64,000 nt of DNA from Fragilaria crotonensis (taxonomy: Eukaryota; Bacillariophyta; Fragilariophyceae; Fragilariales; Fragilariaceae), in the NCBI GenBank assembly GCA_022925895.1, contig JAKSYS010000035.1, forward strand, positions 1 to 64,000, given 5' to 3'. A program made the translations under genes and the position numbers. Below, piece by piece: positions 33,339 to 45,248 of this stretch (positions are counted from its first letter, which is position 1; the number at the start of each line of letters is the position of its first letter). A model generated the notes under the pieces. It saw nothing but the letters and a program-made list of their open reading frames with translations, had not been told where the DNA came from and made no database searches.

Positions 33339-35512
33339 CTACCTCTTTGCCTTGTTGCCAAAATCTTGACACGGTATGCCGGGTGCGTGTGCGTCGTTGC
33401 CTGGTCGTTGCTGCAAAGCACTGCTATCGAACATGAGAACCCTATTCCGAATGACGTCCATCGCTGTCAAGGAATTCGCTCGAACAGGCGAGCCTTTGAA
33501 AGGTACAGCACTTTCTTGGATTCCACTTCCCAAGCCGAGTCTCCCAGGATGATGCTCATGAGCGGGCTTGAAGGAACGGCTGGCGCTGTTTGGATTGCGG
33601 ACGAAGGACCGGTCTCGTTCAGCCGCTCGTGGTGAACGAGCCTGTCGTTGCAATGGTGCCTGATTGTCGGTCGCAGCGACTCTCATTTCAGCCTTTGCTG
33701 TCGCATTTGCCTTTTGTTCAGCCTCTTGCGCTTGTTGCCACTTTTTCGCTCGGATCTCTCGTAAAACTGGATTCGTCTCGTTCATCCATGATTTGGGGAG
33801 TTGGCTTGTGGTGGTGGCGGTGGTACCCGTGGTGGGAGCCGAGCGAATGACTTGACTGCAAGAGCGTCGCATCATGGTTGGATACTGCGGCGGATCCGAA
33901 ACCATGCTGCTTCTTTCTTCCAAACTGGAAGCGAGGCTGGAAGTTGGAGTGCTATTAGCCGTGGAATCCTGAGGACTCATGACGCCAAAGGCGGCATTGA
34001 CGACGTGGAGTTTGTCTTCTAATGTTTGATAAGGACCATTCTGCTGAGAAAGCCGTTCGAACGTGCTTCTTGTGGCTTCCTCTGATGATTGAGACGGCCC
34101 GAGAGCCGTTTGGGCTTGTATGATGCTGTCGACAACCTTTCCTGTTTCATTTTCATGGAATGTCGCTCTTCGGTGCCTAGGAATTCCATGGGTTGGTGGT
34201 GTTAGGGGTGCGGGATGGCTCCAACTCTTTCGTGTCGTGGCAGTGCCATGTTGCAGAGCTGAACCAGTCGCCGGTGACTGTGACAGTCTTTTTGGAGAAA
34301 CTTGTGAATGTTGTTGAGCCGTACCGAGAGGAAACTGCGACTGCATGCGAGTCACGGTGGGGTCGGAGGCGGCTTTGAGAAGATCATGGGGCCTTGACCG
34401 AGGCAAAGTGGCTTGAATGTCGTCAATTTCATGCTGAAGGTTGCGATGAAAGTGTTTCATGGGGGGTCTTGCAGAAGGGTCATCTGCCCAGCTACTCCGA
34501 ATCAAGTATTTGAGGTGTCAGGCCATGACCGGTTTATGCTGGGGCGCTCTTTCTTTTGGGCGATTCTTTCACGAAAGTGGTCAATGCTTCGAACGCCTGG
34601 AAATGGAAAGGGCTCAAGAGCGCATACTTGCCAAAGCAACACTGCAATCCCATAGACGTCAGCTGGCAACCCGTAAGGTCGGCATATTCCAACTTCAGGT
34701 GCCATGTACTGCATGTTTCCCTTATTTCCGCTAAGTTCGTAGTTGACCCCATCTCCTGAAAGTCTTGATTTGTCCAATGTTCGTGCGAGTCCCATATCAA
34801 ACAGGACGATGCGTCCCTTATCATTGAATGCAAAGTTCATAGGATCAATTCCGCGGTACAGAATGTTTTTGGAATGCAGATAGGATAACGCCGAAGCAAT
34901 GTCGGCAGTGACAGTCAGTCGTTGCACGAACATGGATTGTCTGGCAAGAGCATCACATTGATGACGTCTCACCAAGTCCCTCCATATGGGAATTTGTTGA
35001 TCGAGGGTGGTGCCGAGTCGATCGATGAGTATGAAATACCCATTTCCACTTTCAAATCCTGCAGGACCTTCCTTCGACACTCCAGCCAGGGAGATGATAT
35101 TAGCGTGACTTAGAGAGGACAGGAGGAGCATTTCCAACACTAGTTCAGCCGCTCCCTGGCAGAATTGGTTTGAATTCAAATCGTTGCGAAGAAACTTGAT
35201 CGCATATTTTCCTTTCAATGATTCTGTTTGAATCTTGTGGCGTTGATGAAGCTGCGTTGTCGTCAATGATGTTTTGACCGGTTTGAAATCAACTTGATGA
35301 ACTTGGGCCACGTGACAGAAATTGCCAGTTCCTAGGAGATCCCCCAGCAAGACTTCTTCGCATTCAAGGCGAACAACAGCATCCACAAGTTTCACATCGA
35401 CCACGTCAGTGCACATCATGTCACTGATCACTCTTTGACATGCACGATGAGCTCGTTGGCCCGTTGAGGGCACTGTAATATCCGCCGGTAATTTACAAAG
35501 CTCTTGTACCAT
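33339..35512 (-). CDS. protein kinase-like protein (putative pseudokinase), one frame shift
   Basis: The first frame (35512-34502, 336 codons) has a glycine loop LLGTGNF, the ATP-site Lys in YAIKFLR (about 106), a Glu-bearing C helix, DMG in place of DFG (239-241) and APE (271-273). The catalytic loop reads YRGIDPMN (219-226): the HRD Asp is Gly and the following Lys is Asp, so phosphotransfer is doubtful. Subdomain XI (LIRSSWADDPSARP) sits in the next frame, starting about 34505, so one base has been lost near 34500. After it comes a tail of about 370 residues rich in Ser, Pro and Gln, probably disordered. The domain most resembles TKL/stress-type kinases. Role unknown. Confidence 0.75.
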
Positions 35513-36821
35513 TGTGTAAGGAAGTCGTCAATAGTTCAACTAGAGTGGACGGCAATGGCAACAACGATACCGATGACCGCAGGCGACAGCTCAAGCAACT
35601 CAAAGGCCGTAAAAATTTCAAAGGGCAGAGAATTGTGACATCCTAAATGCTTGCTCCAGTATCATACTCCCGTCCGATAAGTCTTGATTCAAATGCCTGA
35701 ATCTTGCTCAAGATGGCATCCATACATGTCATGTAGCAATTTTCACAAAGTGGATGACTCGGGCAGTTGGAAACATGCGCACTCGGAGTAACTCTTGAAG
35801 TCCCGACTGTAAACATTGGTTACAATTTGGAATGTCGTGACGACATTGGGTAAAGGTGTTGTCCAAGAGGGAAATGACGTCTTCATGCGTTTATCAACGC
35901 ATATATCGTGGTCCGATTACAAGAGTATACTATGTCTACGATGATTCTGTCGCAAGAAAAAAGGAACTCCGAACACACTTGCTTGTGAATGAACTCGAGC
36001 ATTTATGAGAATATGCCCTTTCGGCCAAAAAAGACTTCGAGACATAGCCATAATGTCCACGAGCCCGTGTAATGAATGCTCTTGAAAGGCATATATTCGT
36101 CACTCCTTAGATTCAGAATGTACCCATGTATGCGTACGTCCACCATAAGGCATAAGGCATAAATGCCTGAGTCTATAAAGAGACATTATGACAGTATGAT
36201 TCACGACACTCGTGATTGTCCACCATGAGTCTGAACACGTGAAACTCACAACATTTTATTTTGAGCACGTTGATGATTCACATGAAAACCAGTTTTCATC
36301 CTTTTCGAACCTCGGCTTATAACCTTGCTGAACTTAGAAAATGCCCCGAAAGACATTCAACCACGACCACCGGAAGTCGTGTCTTCCTTCTTACAGCATA
36401 CTCCTAGTAATCTTCAACAGTGTATTTGGAAAGTGATAGTGGATAACCTATTCCAGTGACATTCTAAAATACAAGTTCTCAACGCCTCAGAGTAAGTATA
36501 TGGCGAACAGCAATGGCCGAGAATCTTCCAAAAGTCTTAACTAAAGCTAATGTTTGGACGGACCCTTCTTCTAGAGCTAATGGTGGGAAAACTTTAAGGA
36601 TTAAAGCATGAGGGAACGATAATGTGATGATGCCATTCATACAATCGGTTGTGAGGCCCTTGCAAGCGTACAAGCAGTCGGTGCGTTGACCCGCCTTGGA
36701 ATAGTTTTCGTGAGCGTCTTAACATGCATGCACTGTCATCCAAAATTTGGACATGTGCTACCTCATCGTGAACAGCACAACCTTGTTGTGCTGTACTGCA
36801 CCAGAGGGGAGATCTAATTCA
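35513..36821. other. intergenic, no gene recognised
   Basis: About 1.3 kb between the kinase start and the glycosyltransferase stop. A 64-codon minus-strand frame (36479-36673) has no motif. It contains one CACTCGGAGTAAC motif near 35778. Confidence 0.5.
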
Positions 36822-38440
36822 TCAGACCTCAAGCGTTACATTTTCAAAACAAATCATGTTGGGATACATGGCAGCCGTCTTCACCAGCTCCATTTCCAAC
36901 AATCGCATCGTTCGCGCAACATCCCGCCTCTCCTGGTACTCGATCCACTCCGTCCGAAAGTATGCCACACTCCGATAAAACTCAATATCCCGTTGCTGCC
37001 CTCTCCAATAGACAAATGCCGACGCACCTTTCGGAAGAAAGACTGTTGACGCAGATCCTCCTCCGTGGTTCGTAAACAACACCGCCGAGTTGGCAATAAG
37101 CTCCGCTTGCGCTTCCAGCGTCAGATTCGCAATGTCCACGGCCATGACAGCCTTCTCGCCGTATCGCAACTTGGCGGCAGCGATTTCATCCTCAAAGAAG
37201 GACACTTCACCCTTGCCACGACTCGCCCCGTGCGCCAAGGAAAAAGTGATGTAACCCTTGGGATTGGTGGCGTGTGAGTGCCCCAGCATGCGACGCATGA
37301 GAAAGTTCCGAAATCGAAACAGTTGTGGGCCTCGTCCTAGAGTACAATCGCCGTAGCAAGAAAACAGAGCTAGCCGCCCTGATCCAATAGTAACGTTGGG
37401 AACGAGAACATATTCCGCGTCAATGGCATTTGTAATGTTGTCCCGATAATCACCACACTGTTCATGTGGATGTCGATTCCATGCACCAATCGACTTGGTT
37501 CCCTGCAGCCAGTTATCGGTCCTCACAACGTCTCCAGAACAATCAGTATCCATGTTCCAAAGGGAGGGATACAGTCGCTTCATAAAGCTGGCGCACTTGT
37601 CAAACACATATCCATTGTCGGACGAACAATAAGATCCACCAACGTACTTCGGTGGGTCTTGTACGAATGGGATTGGCATGAGTTGATCATCATCTGCCAG
37701 GTCCAACAAATCGAGTTGACTGTAGATAGATAGGTAGTCATCCCAGATGAAATGGCCGAAATTAGCCATGGATCCCTTGTACACGACAAAGACTGGTCTC
37801 ATTCCGTTGTTCAACGACAGGACCTTTATGGTCGTTGGTTCTCGCTTTGGAATGTCATCGGACAGATGAACTTCAGGTCGATAGGGCTCTGAATGGCTCT
37901 GAACTGCGTATTCCCCCAAATTTTCACGAACATGCCAAACTGCAGTGTCCATTTCGTTAATCGATCTTTATCCCTCTGAAAGACCAATCGCTCACTCGGA
38001 TTCGGAAAATAATGCCATTTCTTGGTCTTGATGTGGTAGTATAGGTTTTGATATTGACATGTTCGACTCACGTGATCTTTCCGACGATCCGTCGACGCAG
38101 CGGCAACACAAGTATGGCTTGAATAGTGGGCCGTCTTGTTGGTAATGGCAACAATATCTGTAAAGACAAAGTCACGCCACGGATTAAACAGCGGTGGTTT
38201 GACGAAAAGATTCTCATCCGATGATATTGACAATCTTGTTCTCGCAGCATTCGATCCTAATAGTTGAGGTGATTCGTTGCCGTCAATGCTGCATCCGAGA
38301 AATGTGAACTGTATTGCAATCAAACCGATGAGGTAGACTGTTGCTATTATGCATGCAATAATCACGAGTAAAGGGGAAGTCGTTGATAGTTTCTTCTTTA
38401 AACTGGTCGAGGACGGAACGGCCATGGTCTCAGGCCTCAA
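36822..38440 (-). CDS. GT61-like (DUF563) type II membrane glycosyltransferase, one frame shift
   Basis: The first frame (38440-37826) begins with a short cytosolic segment and one membrane span (about residues 24-46), giving a Golgi type II layout. The second frame (from about 37952 to 36822) contains NFGHFIWDDYLS and later NHGGGSASTVFLPKGASAFVYW, which fit the conserved regions of family GT61. The two frames meet near 37950 at an AAA run, where one extra base explains the break. The enzyme would transfer a sugar to a glycan or protein in the secretory pathway; acceptor unknown. An ATG five codons in (38425) is an alternative start. Confidence 0.75.
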
Positions 38441-39047
38441 ACAACCTGTCTATATGTCTATATCGAACAATCACGTTGCGCATGTGGAGAATGGAGGCAT
38501 TTATGTGACAGCGACAGTGCGCTCAAGCATTGCGTAGTAGATCAGTGCTTTGTGTAGAAGTGTCAGTTAGGTCACGAGGGCTGCGAACACTACTGTACTA
38601 GTGTAACTGTACTCCAAGTACAGTCGTAGACAGAAAAAAGAAATGAAGTGCTTGATTACAGTTGAAAACTCGTTCTACTACGAGAGTATTAGATCATAAA
38701 TGTTACTAAAGTAACGTTACGCTAGTATATTTTCGCTGACCAATACTTAGTGCTACGAGACGCTCTACGTAGATCAAAAATACCACCCTGACAACAGCAG
38801 TACATTCACGCTTTATTCCTACTGAATTGAGTGGTAGTTTTAGATGATTTGGTAACACCGTGGGTACTCAAACTCGGTGTCAAAATGTTACTTCTGACTT
38901 AAGTAGAACGTTACTGGGAAGAACTCTCACTTTGTGGTACTTGTACTTTAAAGTTCTCTGGAATATTCAGTACCTGGTACTCAGATACATCGTACTTGTA
39001 CTCAGATTGCGAGCACTACATATTCATATATCAATTAATGCAAGCCC
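38441..39047. other. intergenic, no gene recognised
   Basis: Repeated ACTTGTACT/AGTACAAG-like motifs and AT-rich sequence. No gene. Confidence 0.5.
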
Positions 39048-41112
39048 ATGATGGCAACTGAAACACAGGCAGCAAACGACGACGACGACCATGCAGATGG
39101 CTGGTTTTTTCCCATGGATAAGCCAAAGTACCACACATACATTGCCTCTCTTATGAGATTCGCTCATGGGCGCCAGACTCCATATCCGAATACAAAGATT
39201 TTCACTCGTGAAGAAATGATTGCAGTGACGCCCATGCAAGTGCGATTGGATGTGCATGAAGGCTTTGGAAAAACGGCTATTGTATCAACCGACCGACCAC
39301 TCCGTTGTAGAGGAAATACGCTGGCTCAAATGAAGAAGTGCTCGTCTCATTACTTCCCAAACAAGCTGTCCCAGTGGATGGATGGGAAGGGAACCCGACC
39401 AAATCACAGTGCGTCAATGAGGTCATTTCCCTTGTGTATAAATTCGAGGTCCGACAAGAGGGTTCTGACAGCCAATGCAAGCGACCGCTCCGACAGGATG
39501 AGTTTTATATGACGTTGGCTTTGTTGAAAGCATCTCAAAGAATGATTTTGCGCACAAATGGCTTTATCCGATGATTTCCCTTTGGCAGTATCATTTAATT
39601 GGGCGAGTCGACGACTGCTGTAATTTTAAGGTTCGTGACCCGAGAGGACACCCAAATTTTGATTTCGCAATTAAGACAAAGTCCGATGGAGTAAAAATGT
39701 GCATGAAGAGCGAAAATGCCCTGACCAAATCCTACTCGCGTCGATGGATACGAGAACATGCGTTGTTTATAACCTCGCTATATACTTGGAGGAATTCTTG
39801 AGTCAACACCCAAGGGCCATATTGTTATTCACTGAACAAGCCCCGGGACCAAATGCGGTTAAAAATCTCATTTGTAGATACCGAAGTCGGATCCAAAAGG
39901 AAGTCTGGTTGCATGAAGACTTCAAACGATTGGCTGATGAAGATGACGAGGATGGTGTCGGTACCCACTCGTATCGCAAGTTCCCATCAACGTATGCACG
40001 GTCAAATGGGTGCTCACCAGATGAAATTGAGATTCGAGGGCGGTGGAAACAACAAGGACAACGAGTGGTCTTTCGGTACATCGATGTCAAGCAGTTGTTT
40101 ATCGATGCAAAGGTTGCAGCAGCTCTCTGTATTGGAGGTCCCATCAAGTATGAATTGTCGGTAGATGTGGAGGTAAGAACGGCAGTAACAAATGACTGGC
40201 TATTCACTAACGTGGTTCCTTGTATTCGTGCAAGGTTTTCTGGCGATTCAAGATTGTGTCGTGTGCTTGGTCTCTCGCTTCTTTTTGGCTGCTTAGATGA
40301 AGAGCTTTCGATGGAACTTCCTCCCTTTGTTGTCGCGAGAGTTCAGAATGCGTGGGAGGCTCTGCGCTTGCAAGCAGCAGTAGCCAACAACAATCCAGTG
40401 CACCGAGTGCCTCTACATGTGTATCGTATTAATGATACGCTATGTATTGATCCTGTGGTGGTGCAGCGTGAAGAAGGTGGTGCGCCTGGAGTCCCTGCTA
40501 CTAATGCTGGTGGTCACGGCAACCAGCAGCAGCGTGACAACGATTCGTATCAAGCCCTTTTGATACAACTGCAGCATCAAAGACAGCAGATGACGGGCAT
40601 GGAACAGCGCATTGATGGTTCTCTCAATTCATTTCGGACCTGGACAAGGAGTCAGTTTACGATCATCAACAACAATATACGTCGATTTGGAGGCTCAATA
40701 CAAGGAGGGTTGGCGAGGCAAGATCCAGCACAAGCACTGGAAAGGCGAGCTGCTGCAAACCAGCAGATGGATGCCGTGGAAAACGAAATTGGTGGTGGCT
40801 ACTACGTTTCCCTATCGCCAGCGCCGAAGACTTTGTACGAGCTGCACACCGAGTGGCAGTTCGGCATAGGGTAGAAAACCTGCACGGTTGTGGAATTTGC
40901 GAAAGAGCCAAGCGAGCTGGTGGTGTAAAGCAAAAGTTTTACAGGAGAAGCGTTGTTTGGAAGTTGATTAATGGGCTCGTAAACAGGGGTGCCATGTTCA
41001 GGAGGCCATCCACATGATCAAGGAAGCATACGGGCACAACTGTACCGTTTCGCAATACATCGACAAGATCATTAAAGATCGTCAAAATGGGGGGCATCCA
41101 AATCTTCGATAG
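39048..41112 (+). pseudogene. Crypton-like tyrosine recombinase, decayed by several frame shifts
   Basis: Protein-like sequence moves through frames 39048-39390, about 39390-39545, 39545-39690, 39699-40874 and a tail to a stop at 41112. The core has HSYRKFPSTYARSNG, EIRGRWK and VFRYIDV, supplying the His-x-x-Arg, Trp and Tyr of a tyrosine recombinase. The first catalytic Arg is probably in the 39.6-kb segment. A coiled-coil-like Gln-rich region (about 40500-40850) follows. The tail includes VWKLINGLVNRGA and GGHPNLR, which I associate with the same diatom family. There is no reverse transcriptase nearby, unlike the DIRS-like element, so a Crypton-type DNA element is the best guess. Four or more shifts make real decay likely here. 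Confidence 0.65.
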
Positions 41113-42141
41113 AAGTTTGCAATTGTTTCCTTGCCTACTATGAGTGGTGGTGCTCTACTAGTAAGGTTATCTATGAGTATTAGCTAGCTGTCGTGTTGCT
41201 TGGAAAAAATAAGAAAGACATGGTGCAACGGAGGTACTCGAGTACTCAAGTACAAGTACTTGTACGCGGAGGTCGGAGTACAATACTCGAGCAATACGTG
41301 AAAATTTGAGTACTAGTACTTGTACAAGTATACGAAGTCCTGCATTCGGAGTACTGGGCACTCCATAATACAGTATTCGGAGTACGCGTCTTGGGACTTG
41401 ACTTGCAGTAGATTGTCACGTGTGTACATTCTGTACGGGACCCTACGGTAACATCCTGCGTTATTATATTTCCTAGTTACTCTCGTAGTATGGTGTTTGC
41501 GAAAGTGGAGGGAAGATTGTGGGAAGATTTTTATGATCCTCCAATTCAACATGTCAGAACGAATGGTCAAAACTGTAGCAATTCAATAGGATATGAAACT
41601 TGGATACTTCGACTTGGACAAAAAAGTTGAGGCGGACTTGGACATCCAAGTCCGCCTCAGATGAGTCCCGCCAAAGGGTCGATCGAAGTTGAGTCACGAA
41701 GAAACTGGTGATGAGCCCTTGGAAACTTGGGAACTTGGATCGAAAAATTCTTGTATGGACACTCCCTTAAAGGGAAAGTAACAGTAACAGGTGTATTACA
41801 AGTACAGTACTACGTATGGAGAAATACAGAAATATTGGTATTCGGTGTTCCTCGTAGGAACAATACAGGTGTCAAGTCTATGGAGTATGGAGTATGGTAC
41901 ATAACATAGTAAAAAACAAAAAACATAAGGTACTGGTACTGTACCACGGTACCAGTGTCATACCACATACTACACGAAATGCAGGTGACCCTACTGTAGT
42001 CCTACGCGCCGCATATCACGAGCCAGATATTGAAGAATTGCAGCCAACAGCCACAACGAAAACTTCGTTAGACATCGGAGCCATCCAGCACACTGGTACA
42101 TTCAGTTCTGCTCTCGCAAAGCGACCGTACTTTAGTCTCAG
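41113..42141. other. intergenic, rich in GTAC palindromes
   Basis: Contains many AGTACTTGTAC and GGAGTACT motifs (41235-41400) and GGTACTGGTACTGTACC near 41930. No gene. Confidence 0.5.
41628..41659. repeat. near-perfect 32-bp palindrome (hairpin)
   Basis: Fifteen-base arms, TGAGGCGGACTTGGA and its complement, are separated only by CA. It could form a cruciform or be a remnant of a mobile-element end. Confidence 0.9.
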
Positions 42142-42951
42142 ATGGGTGGGGATGGTGGCGTCATTGCATCGAACCGCAAATACATGCGGGGAGCTGGAAC
42201 TGCGGATCAAACAGCGGACGCTAGTCGACAACGAGGAGAACAAGCGTCGGACAAAGAAGTCGTGCAAGAGCTCATGTCTCTATGCTATCTGACCAAAGTT
42301 CCTCTCAAATTCAAGGAGAATCAAATTGTAGCTGATCCCTATGGGCGTCTGTACCATAAAGAAGCAGCCGTTGAGGCGCTGCTTCGAAGACGAAAACACC
42401 AAGAAAGTGATGAATTGGGTTCGCATATTAGGGGTCTAAAGGATTTGAAGACTGTACATTTTGAGCTTTCGGCGTCGAACAAGCCTATTTGTCCCGTCAC
42501 TAGTATCGAGCTCAACGGTATCAATCCTGTATTCTTGCTACCGCATTGTAAGGAAGGCGGGGTCAATGTTTTATCTGAACGCGCAATTAAGGAAATGGGC
42601 GAGGAAGCGTTGTGGGAAGACTATGGTGCCTTAACAGACTTGATAAGGCTGGCACCTCCTCCCAGCATGATGGAGGAGATTGTGGCAAAGGTTCTCAAGG
42701 ATCATGATCGAGAAAGGGCCGAAAAATCTGCAAAAAGTTCCGGAAAGAAGGAGAAAAAGCGAAAGCAGGTCGATGACTCAGACAAGAAGTCGAGTAAGCA
42801 ACATAAGGCCGACAGCGTTTCCGATTCGGCCAGGCAAAGGGTCCAATCCGCAGTTAATTCGAACGAGATTCTTTCCAGCTTATTCACGACAAAGCGGGAT
42901 GTTTCGCTTAAGCAGAGAGCTGACAATCTCTTCGCCATAAACCAGGCATAG
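42142..42951 (+). CDS. RTF2: replication termination factor 2-like RING-type protein
   Basis: An intact frame of 269 codons beginning MGGDGGVIASNRKYM, the typical RTF2 start. A variant RING/U-box-like region follows: LCYLTKVPL, IVADPYGRLYHKEAAVEALL and ICPVTSIELNG. The Lys-rich segment (about 200-235) is a probable nuclear signal, and the end is helical. RTF2 acts at stalled replication forks and in splicing in other eukaryotes; one would expect a nuclear location. No intron is needed. Confidence 0.93.
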   Translation: MGGDGGVIASNRKYMRGAGTADQTADASRQRGEQASDKEVVQELMSLCYLTKVPLKFKENQIVADPYGRLYHKEAAVEALLRRRKHQESDELGSHIRGLKDLKTVHFELSASNKPICPVTSIELNGINPVFLLPHCKEGGVNVLSERAIKEMGEEALWEDYGALTDLIRLAPPPSMMEEIVAKVLKDHDRERAEKSAKSSGKKEKKRKQVDDSDKKSSKQHKADSVSDSARQRVQSAVNSNEILSSLFTTKRDVSLKQRADNLFAINQA

Positions 42952-43489
42952 GTTTGGCATTCCTAGTATCTGAAACTCGGCCTATACTTTCTTCTACTGC
43001 AGTACTCCAGTAATTACAATAAAGTAACTTTCCAGTGTTGCTATATGTATATTGCCTGGATGGGTCCTTCGTGGTACCATTTGGAACAGAATTAATTGGC
43101 ATGCCCAGGGGAATGCTCTCACGAGCAAACCGCAGCAACATACCAATGATCTTAAACTCACCCCTTTCATTCTACTGGCACAAAATAGCGTAAGCAAGCA
43201 TGATTACAATACCTTGTGTTGTCTTTCATGTCGGCGCCAATATGAGGAGGTAATGTCCTCCAATGGACCACGCCCAGTGACAGCTGATTTGTAACATTGA
43301 ACTCAATGATGTAGTCGTAAAATGGTCCTCAGCACAAGGACTGTGCAGCGTATGGAACAAGAGTACAGTACCGGTACCAGCACGCAATGGAGCTACGGAC
43401 AGACCAACTCGAGAAAAAATGACAATCCCATGGTAACGAAGGTTTCATACACAAACTGCATTAGCATTGTCCATTACTCGATTTCGACC
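42952..43489. other. intergenic between RTF2 and APC8
   Basis: About 540 bp. Part of it (43322-43489) is an in-frame extension of the APC8 ORF, but it lacks conservation to my eye. Contains a CAGTACTCCAG motif. Confidence 0.4.
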
Positions 43490-45248
43490 ATGCCGGACAT
43501 GATGATTGATTTCAGCCATCAAGTGGACGTTCAATGGGAGCCAAGAGAAATTCGACAAGACTTGAAGAATGCCACGGTTCAGTTATCGCATCGTTGTCTG
43601 AAACTCGCTTCAAAATGGGCTTGCGAACAACTCATTGGGTTGCCGGATGTCGACGAGGACGAAGGGGATGTTGTACCACTGCTTTTAACAAGCATGACTT
43701 CGAAAGAGCTTTATGCCAAGTCTCTTTTGGAATTGGGGGAGTATGCGCATGCGTCTGCTGTTTTGTCGCAGCCTGCTGTGCACGTAACTGTTATCGCACC
43801 GCCTTTGCCGACACTGTCTCAATATGCTATCTACCTACGAGCATATGGAATGTATTTGACGGGTGAGCAACGCAAATCGCAGCTTCAATTAGAACTCAAG
43901 GATCCGCTGGAACAGAGAGACACAAAGAACCCATTCTTGCAACAATTGCGCGATGAATTGGGGGAATTTTTCGACAAGCAACAACTTGATGCGTTTGGCC
44001 TTTATTTGTACGGAATGATACTTAAGGAGTCGCTCCCATCGAAGGGTCGGCATGATGCCTATGAAATTCTCGTCGAATCGATTCGCATGTTTCCTTGCAA
44101 CTGGAGTGCTTGGTTGGATCTTGCCGATTTGAATTTCGAAAGATGCTCTTCAAGCTGAATTCGGGTCGCACTATATGTATCACTTCTTCGCTGCCCACTT
44201 ACTCCTGCAAAAGCAACAAGCGCACGAAGCTTCTATTCAAATCTATGAAAAATTGGTGCAACCGATTGATGGTGTGGCTCTTTTTGCTGGATCTCCGTAT
44301 GTCGCATCACAACTTGCTGTGGCGCACTATCATTTGCGCGAGTTTCACCTCTCGGAACATTGCTTCTCCCAAATTCATCAGCGCGACCCATATCGCTTGG
44401 AGGATATGGACATCTACTCGAATATTCTTTATGTGGCAGACAATAGCATGGCGCTGTCGCAGTTGGCGCATACTGCTATGCGAGTTGACAAGTATCGACC
44501 CGAAACTTGCTGCATCGTAGGTAACTACTATTCCCTCAAGAATTTGCGCACCAAGGCGATACAATACTTTCAACGCGCTCTCAAGTTGAATCCCAAATAC
44601 ACTGGTGCTTGGACACTTATGGGACACGAATATGTGGAACTCAAGAATACTCCGGCCGCGATGGAAGCCTACCGCAAGGCGGCAGACGTTTCTCCCACTG
44701 ATTATCGTGCCTGGTACGGTTTGGGACAAGCATACGAAATCTTGAGCATGCCGTTGTACGCACTCTATTATTACCGCAAAGCATGCTCCGTCCGACCTTA
44801 TGATGCGCGCATGTGGAGTGCCGTCGGCGGCTGCTACCTTGCATTGGGCAAGAGACGGGAAGCGATGCTTTCGTTTGAAAAAGCGCTGGCTGATGATGTA
44901 GAGGGCACCGCGACAGCACAACTCGCCAAGCTCTATCAGCAGGATGGCAACGCACCCAAGGCAGCGCAATGCTACCAAAAGCATCTTGAATTGCGATACC
45001 TTGCAACGACTGCCCACCCATCGGGAAACCCCAGTTTGGGTGAGATTTTGCAATCAGTCGTGGTGCAAGCACCAGAAGCACGAGCGTTGTTGTTTTTGGC
45101 GAATCACTTCATGGCCGGGGGCAACGATGACACAGCGGCACTTTGCGCGAGTAGGTTGTTGGAATATCCGGGACCTGAAAAGGAAGAGGGCAAGGCTGTT
45201 CTTCGGGAAATACGATCCAGGCGTGGTGGAGGTGTGTCGACACTGTAA
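43490..45248 (+). CDS. CDC23: anaphase-promoting complex subunit 8 (CDC23), one frame shift
   Basis: Starts at ATG 43490 (MPDMMIDFSHQ), with an upstream in-frame ATG at 43322 as a less likely choice. The N-terminal part runs to 44158; the rest is in another frame (44110-45248). They meet near 44143, where GAAAGATGC with one A fewer would give a continuous reading ending NFEDALQAEFGSHYMYHFF. The second part holds tandem TPR repeats (for example YFQRALKLNPKYTGAWTLMGHEYVELKN and AYRKAADVSPTDYRAWYGLGQAYE), the hallmark of APC8. It is a scaffold of the cell-cycle ubiquitin ligase. Since the gene is essential in other eukaryotes, an assembly indel is the best explanation. Confidence 0.88.
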
